A DNA stretch of 64,000 nucleotides from positions 124,001 to 188,000 of the forward strand of contig JBMNMP010000002.1 in the NCBI GenBank assembly GCA_050953405.1, given 5' to 3'. The notes under the pieces were generated by a model that was not told the origin of the DNA, made no database searches, and saw only the letters and a program-made list of their open reading frames with translations. Source of the stretch: RUG100 sp050953405 (GTDB lineage: Bacteria > Bacillota > Clostridia > Peptostreptococcales > Anaerovoracaceae). The position numbers were made by a program, and so were the translations under genes. Shown piece by piece: positions 32,571-40,669 of this stretch (within the stretch, counting starts at the first letter, position 1; each line of letters begins with the position of its first letter).

Positions 32571-33194
32571 ATGGTCAGATACGAAAGATACGTTTACGAG
32601 CCGGAGATCATCGCGGCTATACTCGACCTCTGCGATGTGGTGCATGTCGGATTTTAGGATAAAGACAACCCTTATGTGGTGCCCATGAATTACGGCTATG
32701 CCGTGACTAAAGACAAGCTGCTGATATTTGTACACTCCGGGAAGACCGGTTACAAGCTGAGGCTGATGGAAAAACACCCGCTGGTATGTTGTTCTTTTTC
32801 TGCATTCCGCAACTATCCCGACAGGGAATACAAAGGACACGTGCACGATTTCCGCTCAGTAATGGCCTTTGGCAAGATCCGCAAGCTGGATCTGAGGACG
32901 GAGACTGAAGACTGCAAGGCGGCCATCCACAGCATCTTCGAAAAGGCTCATCGTACATCCTGCAAAAATCCCAAAGGAATGAAGGCAATAGATCTCTATG
33001 TGATCGAGTGCGACTGGGAAGACGTATCCGGGAAGACGGAATCGCCGGTCAGGAAACCGGAAGACGTGCCTTTTGTAGATGTATATAACGTAGAACCTGA
33101 TGATGAACCGTATGACGATGAAGACCTTTATCGCGACAGGGAGGACAAGATCAGGAACCGGCGTTATCTCGGCTATCTAAAAGATGACGAATAA
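32571..33194 (+). pseudogene. Pyridoxamine 5'-phosphate oxidase-like flavin protein with in-frame amber codon 29
   Basis: Split-barrel FMN-binding protein of 207 codons. It has a strong AGGAGGT site and ATG 32571 (MVRYERYVYEPEIIAAILDL). Codon 29 is TAG (32655-32657), within the conserved first strands: CDVVHVGF, stop, DKDNPYVVPMNYGY. Reading resumes in the same frame and stays intact to 33194, including the family core VCCSFSAF and an acidic C-terminus. No other damage is visible. It may be a fresh nonsense mutation, a read-through or pyrrolysine codon, a sequencing error, or a gene now starting at GTG 32676 without its N-terminus. Homologues have variable residues at this site. Confidence 0.8.
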
Positions 33195-33200
33195 ATAGTA

Positions 33201-34166
33201 ATGAACGAGGTCAGCAACACTATATATGATTTCATATACATTGCAGTAATCATCCTCGGTGGGGTCACACTCACACTGGCTGTGATTCTGAACGCCCGGG
33301 AAAGGGACGACCGGCACCGGGCGATTTTGTATTTTGTTTTATCCATGTTCTGCTATATGGCAGCCGACTTTGTGACCTATTATTGTCTGGGTGAAAACAG
33401 CGTTGCCAGCGACCTGGTCTTCATGATGATGACAATCTCGGATATCCTCTTTGCGGTGCTGGTCCTGGCATGGCTGTACATGCTGGTGACCATGATGAAC
33501 GGCTTGTCCGGCATTCCCATGAAACGCGTGGTCATCATAACACTGATCTACCTTGTCGTCTCTCAGGTGCTCTCAATACGGATCGGCCGCCTGGACTCTT
33601 ACTCACTCATGGTAGAAAGCGGCATCGAGAAGACCGTGCTCATGGTAGTGGATGCCACATTTGACATTTATATGATGGTAGCCGGAGCCAGGTGTCTCCT
33701 GCTGCTCTTCACGAAAGCGGCCAACAATATGCGCCGGAACTTGCTGGCGGCCACCGCGGCGGGTCTGGTAGCTTACATGGTCTGGATATTCATCTGGGAT
33801 TACAATACCTGGTACAAGACCGAAGAAAATCTGCTGGAAATCTATGCCGTAGATCCCCTGATCCTGGCTTATGCTATCATGAGCATACTGCTGATTTATT
33901 ATTTCTATAAAAAAGATCCGCTGCGTCTCTCCGATTCCCCGGTGGCCGGTGATCGATCCCTTGATCTTTTCGCAGAACAATATTCACTGACGCATAGAGA
34001 GAGGGAAGTACTGGAGCTGCTGAACAACGGACTCAGCAACAAACAGATCGCCGCAGAACTGAAGATCTCTCTGAATACAGTCAAGCGGCATGTGAACAAT
34101 ATCTTCAAAAAAAGCGACACCCAGAGCAGACACGAAGTGATTTTCAAGATTTCCAACATCAAATAG
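33201..34166 (+). CDS. Membrane-bound LuxR-type transcriptional regulator
   Basis: Predicted one-component sensor of 321 aa. About seven transmembrane segments (residues 8 to 235) are followed by a cytoplasmic C-terminal LuxR-type helix-turn-helix. The HTH pattern is LTHREREVLELLNNGLSNKQ, then IAAELKISLNTVKRHVNNIF. No receiver or kinase domain is present, so the membrane part probably senses the ligand directly. Similar membrane LuxR proteins in gut Actinobacteria control adjacent catabolic genes. It starts 6 nt after the flavin gene and lies 152 nt before the permease gene on the same strand. Confidence 0.86.
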   Translation: MNEVSNTIYDFIYIAVIILGGVTLTLAVILNARERDDRHRAILYFVLSMFCYMAADFVTYYCLGENSVASDLVFMMMTISDILFAVLVLAWLYMLVTMMNGLSGIPMKRVVIITLIYLVVSQVLSIRIGRLDSYSLMVESGIEKTVLMVVDATFDIYMMVAGARCLLLLFTKAANNMRRNLLAATAAGLVAYMVWIFIWDYNTWYKTEENLLEIYAVDPLILAYAIMSILLIYYFYKKDPLRLSDSPVAGDRSLDLFAEQYSLTHREREVLELLNNGLSNKQIAAELKISLNTVKRHVNNIFKKSDTQSRHEVIFKISNIK

Positions 34167-34214
34167 ACAAATTTGCAGATCGGTCTTATTGATTTGCTTA
34201 TTTTTGGTTATTTT

Positions 34215-34246
34215 ACACCCATGTTGCCCTTCTAACACCATGGTGC
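34215..34246 (+). promoter_or_regulatory. Candidate operator: two ACACC(C)ATG-TGC repeats before the permease gene
   Basis: ACACCCATGTTGC (34215-34227) and ACACCATGGTGC (34235-34246) start exactly 20 bp apart, two helical turns. The second contains the perfect palindrome CACCATGGTG (34236-34245). A further 7-bp inverted repeat, CTGAATT/AATTCAG, follows at about 34260-34281. The adjacent LuxR protein is the obvious candidate binder. Confidence 0.45.
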
Positions 34247-34318
34247 TATTTTTCTCACCCTGAATTGATGATAAAATTCAGAATATAGAAACAATAATGA
34301 CAAAAAGGAGGTAGAAAA

Positions 34319-35983
34319 ATGGCACAACAACAGCAAGTAGGTGCAGACGGCGTTGCCGGATTGAAAAAGTACGATGTCAAAACAGCTGGTATCGTTTTCA
34401 TGCTCTACTGTCTGGTAGCCGCCGGTGCATTCGGTATAGAGGAAATGATACCGGCAGCCGGACCGGGCATGACCATCATACTGCTATGCGTATTCCCACT
34501 GATATGGGCTTATCCTATCAGTAATCTGGTAGCCGAATGCGGCGCGGTCCTTCCCTCGGAAGGCGGCGTTTACGTCTGGGCCCGGGAGGCTTTCGGTGAA
34601 TTCTGGGGGTTCCAGGCCGGATGGTGGGGAACTGTTTCCACCTATATCACCAACGGCGTATATGTGGCGCTGGTAGCCGACTATCTTTCCCAGATGATCC
34701 CCATGTCGACGCTGGCTCTGCATGCAGTCAAAGTCGGTATGATTCTTATCTTTACTATTATCAACCTGCTGGGCATCAAAGAAGTAGAAAAAGTGAGCAC
34801 GATACTCTCGATCCTCATAATTCTGGCTTTCGCTCTGGTCGCTGTCGTGGGTTTCATCAACTGGAAAACCAATCCCATGGAGCCGATCATGCCCAAGGGC
34901 TACAGCCCTCTCGAGAGCATAGGCGGCGGCATCTGCATATGTATCTGGATGTACTGCGGTTATGAATGCATTTCCAACATGGCCGGCGAAGTGAAAAACC
35001 CGCAGGTGATCCCAAAGGGGCTCATGATCGCAATGCCTATCATCGCACTGACATACGTACTGCCGACGATCGGCGGTATCGCATCTCTGCCGGAAGGCAG
35101 CTGGATGAACTGGGCTACCGATGGCGGCTTCGGCAAGGGAGTCGGTTATGCTTCGGTACTCACAGAGAACCTAGGGAGCGCCTGGGGTTATGTGTTCCTG
35201 GTAGTCGCTATAATATCGCAGTGTGCTATCTTTAACACTTATCTGGCATCCGGATCACGCGGATTCTTCGTACTCGCGGATGACAACCTGTGCCCCAGAT
35301 TTCTGGTCAAGGTAAGCAAAAATAAGGGCGTCCCCTATGTAGGCATAATCTCTCTGGCGGTGGTAACCCTGATACTGGCACAGTCAGATTTTACGACTCT
35401 CGTATCCATGGAAGTAGTCTTCATTCTGGCACTTTATATACTGCTGCCGATATGCGTTATCAAACTGCGCAAGAAGATACCTCTGGAAGAGAGGAAGAAG
35501 AAAGGCATTTATTACATGAAGGGCGGTAAACCGGGACTGGTGTTCTACTGCGGACTGCCGATCGTGATCTCGATAATCGCATTGTTGATAAACGGAACCG
35601 ATTACCTCTTCATGGGCGTCATCGGAATCAGTACCGGCCCTATAGCTTATCTCATCATCAAGAGAGTATACGGAGGCATGTACAAGAACGATCCCCGGAA
35701 CAATCCGCTCAATAAGAGGACAAAGCTGGCTTATCGTGACACTTTCAGATTCAGTGTTTATCTGATCTGCATGGGAGCACTTTCCTTCCTCGGCAAGTTC
35801 TGGCTCAAATGGTACGAGATCGATTTCGGCGAATGGGGGCCCTCGGATTACGATTCATTCGGCACGATGATACCAACGATACTGCAGATACTGCAGTGGG
35901 CCGGCCTGGCGATGATCGCACTGGGCATCATCCTGTACGCCGTAGGAAAAAAGATAGAAAAACCGGAATATATTTTGAAATAA
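34319..35983 (+). CDS. APC superfamily amino acid permease
   Basis: Secondary transporter of 554 aa with 12 or more hydrophobic spans. The first contains the APC signature AAGAFGIEEMIPAAGPGMTI, and later come SEGGVYVWAREAFG and GYECISNMAGEVKNPQVIP. It is longer than the usual 450-500 aa because of an extended C-terminal part (about 390-554) with three more spans. The substrate is probably an amino acid, amine or derivative. The strong site AAAGGAGG precedes the ATG. It is followed after 12 nt by the first saccharopine-dehydrogenase-like gene, implying a shared pathway. Confidence 0.9.
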   Translation: MAQQQQVGADGVAGLKKYDVKTAGIVFMLYCLVAAGAFGIEEMIPAAGPGMTIILLCVFPLIWAYPISNLVAECGAVLPSEGGVYVWAREAFGEFWGFQAGWWGTVSTYITNGVYVALVADYLSQMIPMSTLALHAVKVGMILIFTIINLLGIKEVEKVSTILSILIILAFALVAVVGFINWKTNPMEPIMPKGYSPLESIGGGICICIWMYCGYECISNMAGEVKNPQVIPKGLMIAMPIIALTYVLPTIGGIASLPEGSWMNWATDGGFGKGVGYASVLTENLGSAWGYVFLVVAIISQCAIFNTYLASGSRGFFVLADDNLCPRFLVKVSKNKGVPYVGIISLAVVTLILAQSDFTTLVSMEVVFILALYILLPICVIKLRKKIPLEERKKKGIYYMKGGKPGLVFYCGLPIVISIIALLINGTDYLFMGVIGISTGPIAYLIIKRVYGGMYKNDPRNNPLNKRTKLAYRDTFRFSVYLICMGALSFLGKFWLKWYEIDFGEWGPSDYDSFGTMIPTILQILQWAGLAMIALGIILYAVGKKIEKPEYILK

Positions 35984-35995
35984 AGGAGGTCAACG

Positions 35996-37213
35996 ATGAA
36001 AATATTGATACTTGGTGTCGGTGCTCAGGGCTCGACGGTAGCTGAAAGAATGGATGAAGAACCTAATGTGGAGGAAATAATATGTGCGGACCGCGACCGG
36101 AAATCAGTCGACGGTATCGTGAACCTGCTGAAAAAGGGCCGTGGCGCGATCGCGGACGGCAGCGATGTGGACAGCATCGTCAAAGCGGCAGACGGTGTCG
36201 ATCTGATCGTTAATGCTCTGCCGATAGCGTTTGCACCCAATGTGCTCGAAGCGGCCATCAGGGTGGGGGCTAATTATCAGGACTTTGCGACTACTGATGT
36301 CCTCGACGAATGGTGGCCCACATGTGTGGAAATGCTCTACAATGATTATGGCAGCAGATTCAAGGAGATCGGCAAGATGGCTGTCATAGGCACCGGCTCG
36401 GCACCCGGCATGATGTGTGTGGCTGCCAAAAACTCCATGAAGTATCTTGATAGCTGCGATGACATTCTGATGATGGTCTATGAGGGTGTGGAAGCCAAAC
36501 GCTTTCTGCCGTTCTGGTGGTCGCCGTTCACAGCGCTGTCGGACATGGTGGATCCCACTTTTGCACTGGTGGATGGAGAATTAGTGGAAACAGAACCGCA
36601 CAGTCTGCCGGTCACCAGACACTTCAAAGGCTGCGAAAAGCCGGTGACCCTGGTAGAGCACGCACATGACGAAACTGTCTTCCTGGGACTCAACAAAGAC
36701 ACACATTTCAAGGGTGTAAAGAACGTCAACTTCAAATACGGCGGCGTCGGCATCGATTATGCGACTCCGTTGTACAGGGCAGGGCTCTTGAACAGAGAAG
36801 AGGAGACTTTCAAAGGCCATACCTTCATACCTTTCGATGTAGTCCTCTCACATCTGCCCCCGGCACCTAGATTACCAGAAGAAGTGAAGGAGATACTCGA
36901 CGAGGGGCTGGTAAAAGACGAAGGCGCTTTCGTAGTCGAATCGACCGGATACAAAGACGGCAAAAAAGTGCTCGTGGAGACTTATCTGTACGCTCCGGGA
37001 TGTGAAGAGAGTTATCAGCGTGCGAAGCTGTCCGGAGAACAGTATCTGACCGGTCAGTGCGGATACCTCTTCACAAAGATGTTCGTAGAAGGGGATTATG
37101 ATCAGACAGGATTGATATCCTCTGATATGCTGACGCAGGAGGAGGTCGATAAATACCTTGACTATGCTGCGAAGTTTGATATAACATTAGAAGTAGAAGT
37201 TAAAGAATTATAA
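35996..37213 (+). CDS. Saccharopine dehydrogenase-like NAD(P)-dependent oxidoreductase, paralogue 1
   Basis: Predicted oxidoreductase of 405 aa. The N-terminal Rossmann fold has the dinucleotide motif ILGVGAQGSTVAERM and an acidic residue after strand 2 (ICADRD). The next region is DGVDLIVNALPIAFAPNVLE and NYQDFATTD. The C-terminal domain contains IGTGSAPGMMCVAAKN and FLPFWWSPFTALSDM. Families of this fold act on amino acids joined through a secondary amine (saccharopine, carboxynorspermidine, opine-like compounds) or on lysine. The substrate here is unknown. It follows the permease by 12 nt. A second copy lies 81 nt downstream. Confidence 0.85.
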   Translation: MKILILGVGAQGSTVAERMDEEPNVEEIICADRDRKSVDGIVNLLKKGRGAIADGSDVDSIVKAADGVDLIVNALPIAFAPNVLEAAIRVGANYQDFATTDVLDEWWPTCVEMLYNDYGSRFKEIGKMAVIGTGSAPGMMCVAAKNSMKYLDSCDDILMMVYEGVEAKRFLPFWWSPFTALSDMVDPTFALVDGELVETEPHSLPVTRHFKGCEKPVTLVEHAHDETVFLGLNKDTHFKGVKNVNFKYGGVGIDYATPLYRAGLLNREEETFKGHTFIPFDVVLSHLPPAPRLPEEVKEILDEGLVKDEGAFVVESTGYKDGKKVLVETYLYAPGCEESYQRAKLSGEQYLTGQCGYLFTKMFVEGDYDQTGLISSDMLTQEEVDKYLDYAAKFDITLEVEVKEL

Positions 37214-37222
37214 CTGATGAAT

Positions 37223-37261
37223 ACAGCATTTCAGCTGTCGGCACGATAACTGAAATGCTGT
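37223..37261 (+). promoter_or_regulatory. Intergenic hairpin between the two dehydrogenase paralogues
   Basis: A perfect 12-bp inverted repeat, ACAGCATTTCAG (37223-37234) and CTGAAATGCTGT (37250-37261), has a 15-nt loop and no T-run. It lies between genes that are probably co-transcribed. It may be an mRNA-stability or processing element rather than a terminator. Confidence 0.6.
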
Positions 37262-37294
37262 CTGATTATATACTCAGCTCAGGAAGGAGACATT

Positions 37295-38584
37295 ATGAAG
37301 AAAATTTTAGTATTAGGTGCGGGGGCACAGGGCAGCACAGCATGCCGCAGACTCGATGAAGAACCCGGCGTGGGAGAAATAGTCATTGCGGACTACGACA
37401 TGAAAGCTGTGGATACTCTGGTCTCGGAGACAAGAAAAGGACACGGTGTCCGGGTGGATGCCCACGATAAGGACAGCATCGTCAAAGCTGCGGAGGGCGT
37501 CGACCTCATTCTGAATGCCCTGCCTCTCGAGTGCACACAGAATGTGCTCGATGCAGCTCTCGAAGTAAAGGCCAACTATCAGGACTACGCATCGACGACG
37601 GAAATGTATGACGTCTGGTATGCTGATCATCCGAAGGACAAGGGCCCCGGTGCACCTGACTTCAGCAACCCTGACACAGAAAACTGGTATTACAGCCTGA
37701 AGGCCCAGTACGAGATATACGGTCCCAAGTTCGAGGCTATAGACCGCCTTGCAATCGTGGGCACAGGCTCCGCTCCGGGACTGATCTGCGCAGCAACGAG
37801 AAATGCCATGAAGTATCTCGACAGCTGTGACACGATCTACAATATCGTCTGGGAAGGGGTGAGCCCCAGGAGATTCATTCCCTTCTGGTGGTCCCCGATC
37901 ACGGCACTGACGGACATGAGCGAGACCGCTATAGCTTATGACGGCGGCATCCTCAAGAATGTCCCGCCCTTCGAAGAACCGATCAAAAGGCAGTACGATT
38001 ACATGGACCACGAAATCACGTTCCTCAATCACAGCCATGACGAGCCGCTGCATTACGGCATGAACGCGGAGAAATACTTTAAGGGCTGCAAAAACGCTTA
38101 CTTCAAGTATGCCGGCGACGGCATGGACTTCGCAAAGCCGTTGTACAGAGCCGGATTGCTGAACCATGAGGAGGAAGACATCGATGGTGTCCGGGTATCC
38201 CCGTTCAAGGTAGTGCTAAAGCACATACCGCCGGCTCCCAAATACAAGGAAGAGATCAAGGATATCATTGATGAAGGACTGATCTCGGATTCCGGATGCA
38301 TGGTCATCGAAGCTTACGGCAAAAAAGACGGAAAAAATGTCATGGTGGAGACCCACGTGTTTGCACCGGGGCTGGTTGAATCATTTGAGAAAGCCGGCAT
38401 CACGGCCGAGATGTACCTCACTGGACAGGGCGGGTATCTCTTCTCCAAGATGTTCGTCAATGATCAGTACGATCAGAAAGGCCTCATCTCATCTGATATG
38501 ATAACCCAGGAACAAGTAGACATATACTTTGACTATGCTGCTGAACTCGGGATCACGCTGCAGACAGAAGTAAAGGAAATATAA
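37295..38584 (+). CDS. Saccharopine dehydrogenase-like NAD(P)-dependent oxidoreductase, paralogue 2
   Basis: Second copy, 429 aa, of the enzyme encoded at 35996-37213. Shared landmarks are VLGAGAQGSTACRRLDEEPG, GVDLILNALPLECTQNVLDA, IVGTGSAPGLICAATRN and FIPFWWSPITALTDM. It also shares QYLTGQCGYLF (copy 1) versus MYLTGQGGYLFSKMF. It differs by an insertion of about 24 residues near 110-135 (around HPKDKGPGAPDFSNPDTENW). The divergence is far too great for a recent duplication, so the two may form a heteromer or treat related substrates. The ribosome site is AGGAAGGAG. A strong terminator follows. Confidence 0.85.
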   Translation: MKKILVLGAGAQGSTACRRLDEEPGVGEIVIADYDMKAVDTLVSETRKGHGVRVDAHDKDSIVKAAEGVDLILNALPLECTQNVLDAALEVKANYQDYASTTEMYDVWYADHPKDKGPGAPDFSNPDTENWYYSLKAQYEIYGPKFEAIDRLAIVGTGSAPGLICAATRNAMKYLDSCDTIYNIVWEGVSPRRFIPFWWSPITALTDMSETAIAYDGGILKNVPPFEEPIKRQYDYMDHEITFLNHSHDEPLHYGMNAEKYFKGCKNAYFKYAGDGMDFAKPLYRAGLLNHEEEDIDGVRVSPFKVVLKHIPPAPKYKEEIKDIIDEGLISDSGCMVIEAYGKKDGKNVMVETHVFAPGLVESFEKAGITAEMYLTGQGGYLFSKMFVNDQYDQKGLISSDMITQEQVDIYFDYAAELGITLQTEVKEI

Positions 38585-38596
38585 CGAGTTTTTATC

Positions 38597-38624
38597 AGCC
38601 CCGGCTCCAGTGCCGGGGCTTTTT
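38597..38624 (+). terminator. Intrinsic terminator of the permease-dehydrogenase operon
   Basis: AGCCCCGGC (38597-38605) pairs perfectly with GCCGGGGCT (38612-38620). The loop is 6 nt and TTTT follows. Confidence 0.93.
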
Positions 38625-38646
38625 GGATACGAGAGTTTACCGGGAT

Positions 38647-38673
38647 TTAACCGAAACGAACCTCTTCCGTTAA
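38647..38673 (+). promoter_or_regulatory. Imperfect inverted repeat upstream of the mini-protein gene
   Basis: TTAACCGAA (38647-38655) and TTCCGTTAA (38665-38673) are inverted repeats with one mismatch and a 9-bp spacer. The site could be an operator for the gene at 38732; the regulator is unknown. Confidence 0.3.
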
Positions 38674-38731
38674 CATTATCCTGCTACCATGAAACTGTAG
38701 ATTTCAAGTATCATACAATTTACGAGAGGAG

Positions 38732-38860
38732 ATGAAAAAATTGAATGAGAAAAGGAAACACCCGGCACCCATGCTGAAAGTCGCTTTGATCACTTTGGCC
38801 CTGATGACCGCGCTGTCGATGGTCATAGTCCCCATATTCAGCAGTGTGCAAGTAAGCTGA
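38732..38860 (+). CDS. Possible 42-aa single-span membrane protein
   Basis: A short frame with a good ribosome site (GAGAGGAG) starts MKKLNEKRKHPAPMLKVALI. A basic N-terminus is followed by one hydrophobic stretch (VALITLALMTALSMVIVPIF) and a short tail (SSVQVS). The arrangement fits a small inner-membrane or exported peptide. No family was recognised. The next 170 nt up to the amidase gene hold only a small GCAGTG/CACTGC hairpin. Confidence 0.45.
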   Translation: MKKLNEKRKHPAPMLKVALITLALMTALSMVIVPIFSSVQVS

Positions 38861-39046
38861 CAATCATTCTCCAAACTTCATTACAACATTATTGAATCTA
38901 TGCGGTGCAGTGGCTTCACTGCTGCCCGCAGTGTCCGGCGTCATTATTCCCGAAAAACAAAGAAGCTGCCAGATCTTCCACCTTTACGCCACCTCGGCGA
39001 AAGTGGTAGAATATTTATGTTGTAAAAACGAATGAAAGGAAGAAAG

Positions 39047-39799
39047 ATGAGAAGAAAGTCAGCTCTGAAAGTAGTAAGCGCGGTCTGTGTGCTCGCGCTC
39101 GTGGTGAACGTTTGCATTGTGCACTCTGCTGTCAGCGACGTCAGGCCCGGGAAAACCGCCCGGGCTGCCAGGCAATACAACGTTGCCATTGATGCCGGTC
39201 ACCAGAAGAAACAGAACCTGAGTATGGAGCGCATCGGCCCCAACACCAGGAGGACCAAATACAAGATGGCGGGAGGAGCAACGGGTGTTTCCACTCATCA
39301 GCAGGAATATGCGCTCAACCTCAAGATCTCAAAGCTGTTGCAGGCGGATCTGGAAAAGCGGGGATACAAGGTCTACATGGTCAGAAACAGGAATGATGTT
39401 AATATAGGATGCAAGGCCAGGGCTTTGAAGATCAACAAGAGCGGAGCCGATATCTGCATCCGCATCCATGCGGACTCCTATGGAAGCAGCGCGCACGGTG
39501 CGAGTGCGCTCTACAAGCCAAGGAAAAACAGCTACTACAGTACTAAAGATGTCAAAAACGGCAAGCGGCTTTCATCATGTGTACTCAACAGCATGTGCAG
39601 GAAGACGGGAGCTTATAACCGCGGACTCTTCACGAGAAACGACCTCACCGGGAATAACTGGAGCAAGATACCGGTGACCCTGGTCGAAGTCGGATTCCTT
39701 TCCAATCCCGGGGAAGACCGCAAGATGAACACGAAAAAATATCAACAGAAAATATCGACCGGCATCGCAAACGGTATCGACAAGTATTTCAGGAAATAG
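39047..39799 (+). CDS. N-acetylmuramoyl-L-alanine amidase (Amidase_3)
   Basis: Zinc enzyme that cuts the amide bond between muramic acid and the stem peptide. From ATG 39047 (after AAAGGA) it has 250 aa. An N-terminal signal or anchor (VVSAVCVLALVVNVCIVHSA) is followed by a single catalytic domain. Zinc ligands are expected at His in VAIDAGHQ, Glu in THQQEYALN and His in CIRIHADSYGSSAHGASAL, and the catalytic Glu in VTLVEVGFLSNP. There is no separate wall-binding domain, so it may act near the membrane in growth or division. Confidence 0.9.
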   Translation: MRRKSALKVVSAVCVLALVVNVCIVHSAVSDVRPGKTARAARQYNVAIDAGHQKKQNLSMERIGPNTRRTKYKMAGGATGVSTHQQEYALNLKISKLLQADLEKRGYKVYMVRNRNDVNIGCKARALKINKSGADICIRIHADSYGSSAHGASALYKPRKNSYYSTKDVKNGKRLSSCVLNSMCRKTGAYNRGLFTRNDLTGNNWSKIPVTLVEVGFLSNPGEDRKMNTKKYQQKISTGIANGIDKYFRK

Positions 39800-39811
39800 G
39801 AGGCTGAACGA

Positions 39812-40669
39812 ATGACAAAGATCGGACTGGTGATCGAAGGCGGGGGAATGAAGTGCGCCTATGAAGCGGGCGTGACCGACCGCTTTATAGATGACAACAT
39901 TCTCTTTGACTATGCTGTCGGTGTCTCCGCCGGATCGGCGAACCTGTCGTCATACCTGGCCGGACAGCGTGGCCGGAGCAGGAGGTTCTACGTCGATCAT
40001 ATCAAGGAACCGGGATATTTCGGCATCAGCAGTTTCCTGAAAACGCGAAACCTCTTCGGGCTGCAATACATATACGGCACGATCACCAATTCCGGAGGCA
40101 GCGATCCCCTGGATTTCGATGCCATGATGTCGAATCATACGGATTTTGAGATAGTGGCTACCGATGCGGAGACAGGAAAGCCGGCTTACTTTGACAAGCA
40201 GGGGCTGAGACGCGATGACTACCGCGAGATCATGGCCAGCAGCGCGATACCGGTGGTCTGCAGGCCTGTAGAGATAGACGGCCGCTACTATTATGACGGC
40301 GGCATTTCTGATGCTATCCCGATACAAAGGGCACTGGATGCCGGATGCGACAAGCTGGTGGTCCTCTTGTCAAAGAATCGCGACTTTGTGCGCCAGCCTG
40401 AAAAACACCGCGCCATCTACAGCTTTGCCTGCAGGAAGTGGCCGCAGACCGTTGAGGCAATCGATTGCAGACACATAATGTACAAGCAGTGTCAGGAACG
40501 GATGTTCGAGCTGGAGCGGCAGGGAAGGGCTTTTATATTTTCCGCCAGCGAACCGCTGACCATCGGGACTTATACCATGGACAAGAAGGCCAATGATGAG
40601 ATATATCATCTGGGCATTTCCGACTATGACAAGCGTCGCCGCGAGTTTTTCGAATTTCTGGAGGAATAA
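39812..40669 (+). CDS. Patatin-like phospholipase
   Basis: Predicted lipid acyl hydrolase of 285 aa. The oxyanion glycines are in VIEGGGMKCAYEAGV and the nucleophile is in GVSAGS (the GxSxG serine). The catalytic Asp is in YYDGGISDAIPI. The order and spacing match bacterial patatins of the RssA/YjjU group. There is no signal peptide. It follows the amidase by 12 nt with AGGAGG upstream and overlaps the MBL gene by 1 nt (TAATG). The substrate is unknown. Confidence 0.9.
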   Translation: MTKIGLVIEGGGMKCAYEAGVTDRFIDDNILFDYAVGVSAGSANLSSYLAGQRGRSRRFYVDHIKEPGYFGISSFLKTRNLFGLQYIYGTITNSGGSDPLDFDAMMSNHTDFEIVATDAETGKPAYFDKQGLRRDDYREIMASSAIPVVCRPVEIDGRYYYDGGISDAIPIQRALDAGCDKLVVLLSKNRDFVRQPEKHRAIYSFACRKWPQTVEAIDCRHIMYKQCQERMFELERQGRAFIFSASEPLTIGTYTMDKKANDEIYHLGISDYDKRRREFFEFLEE

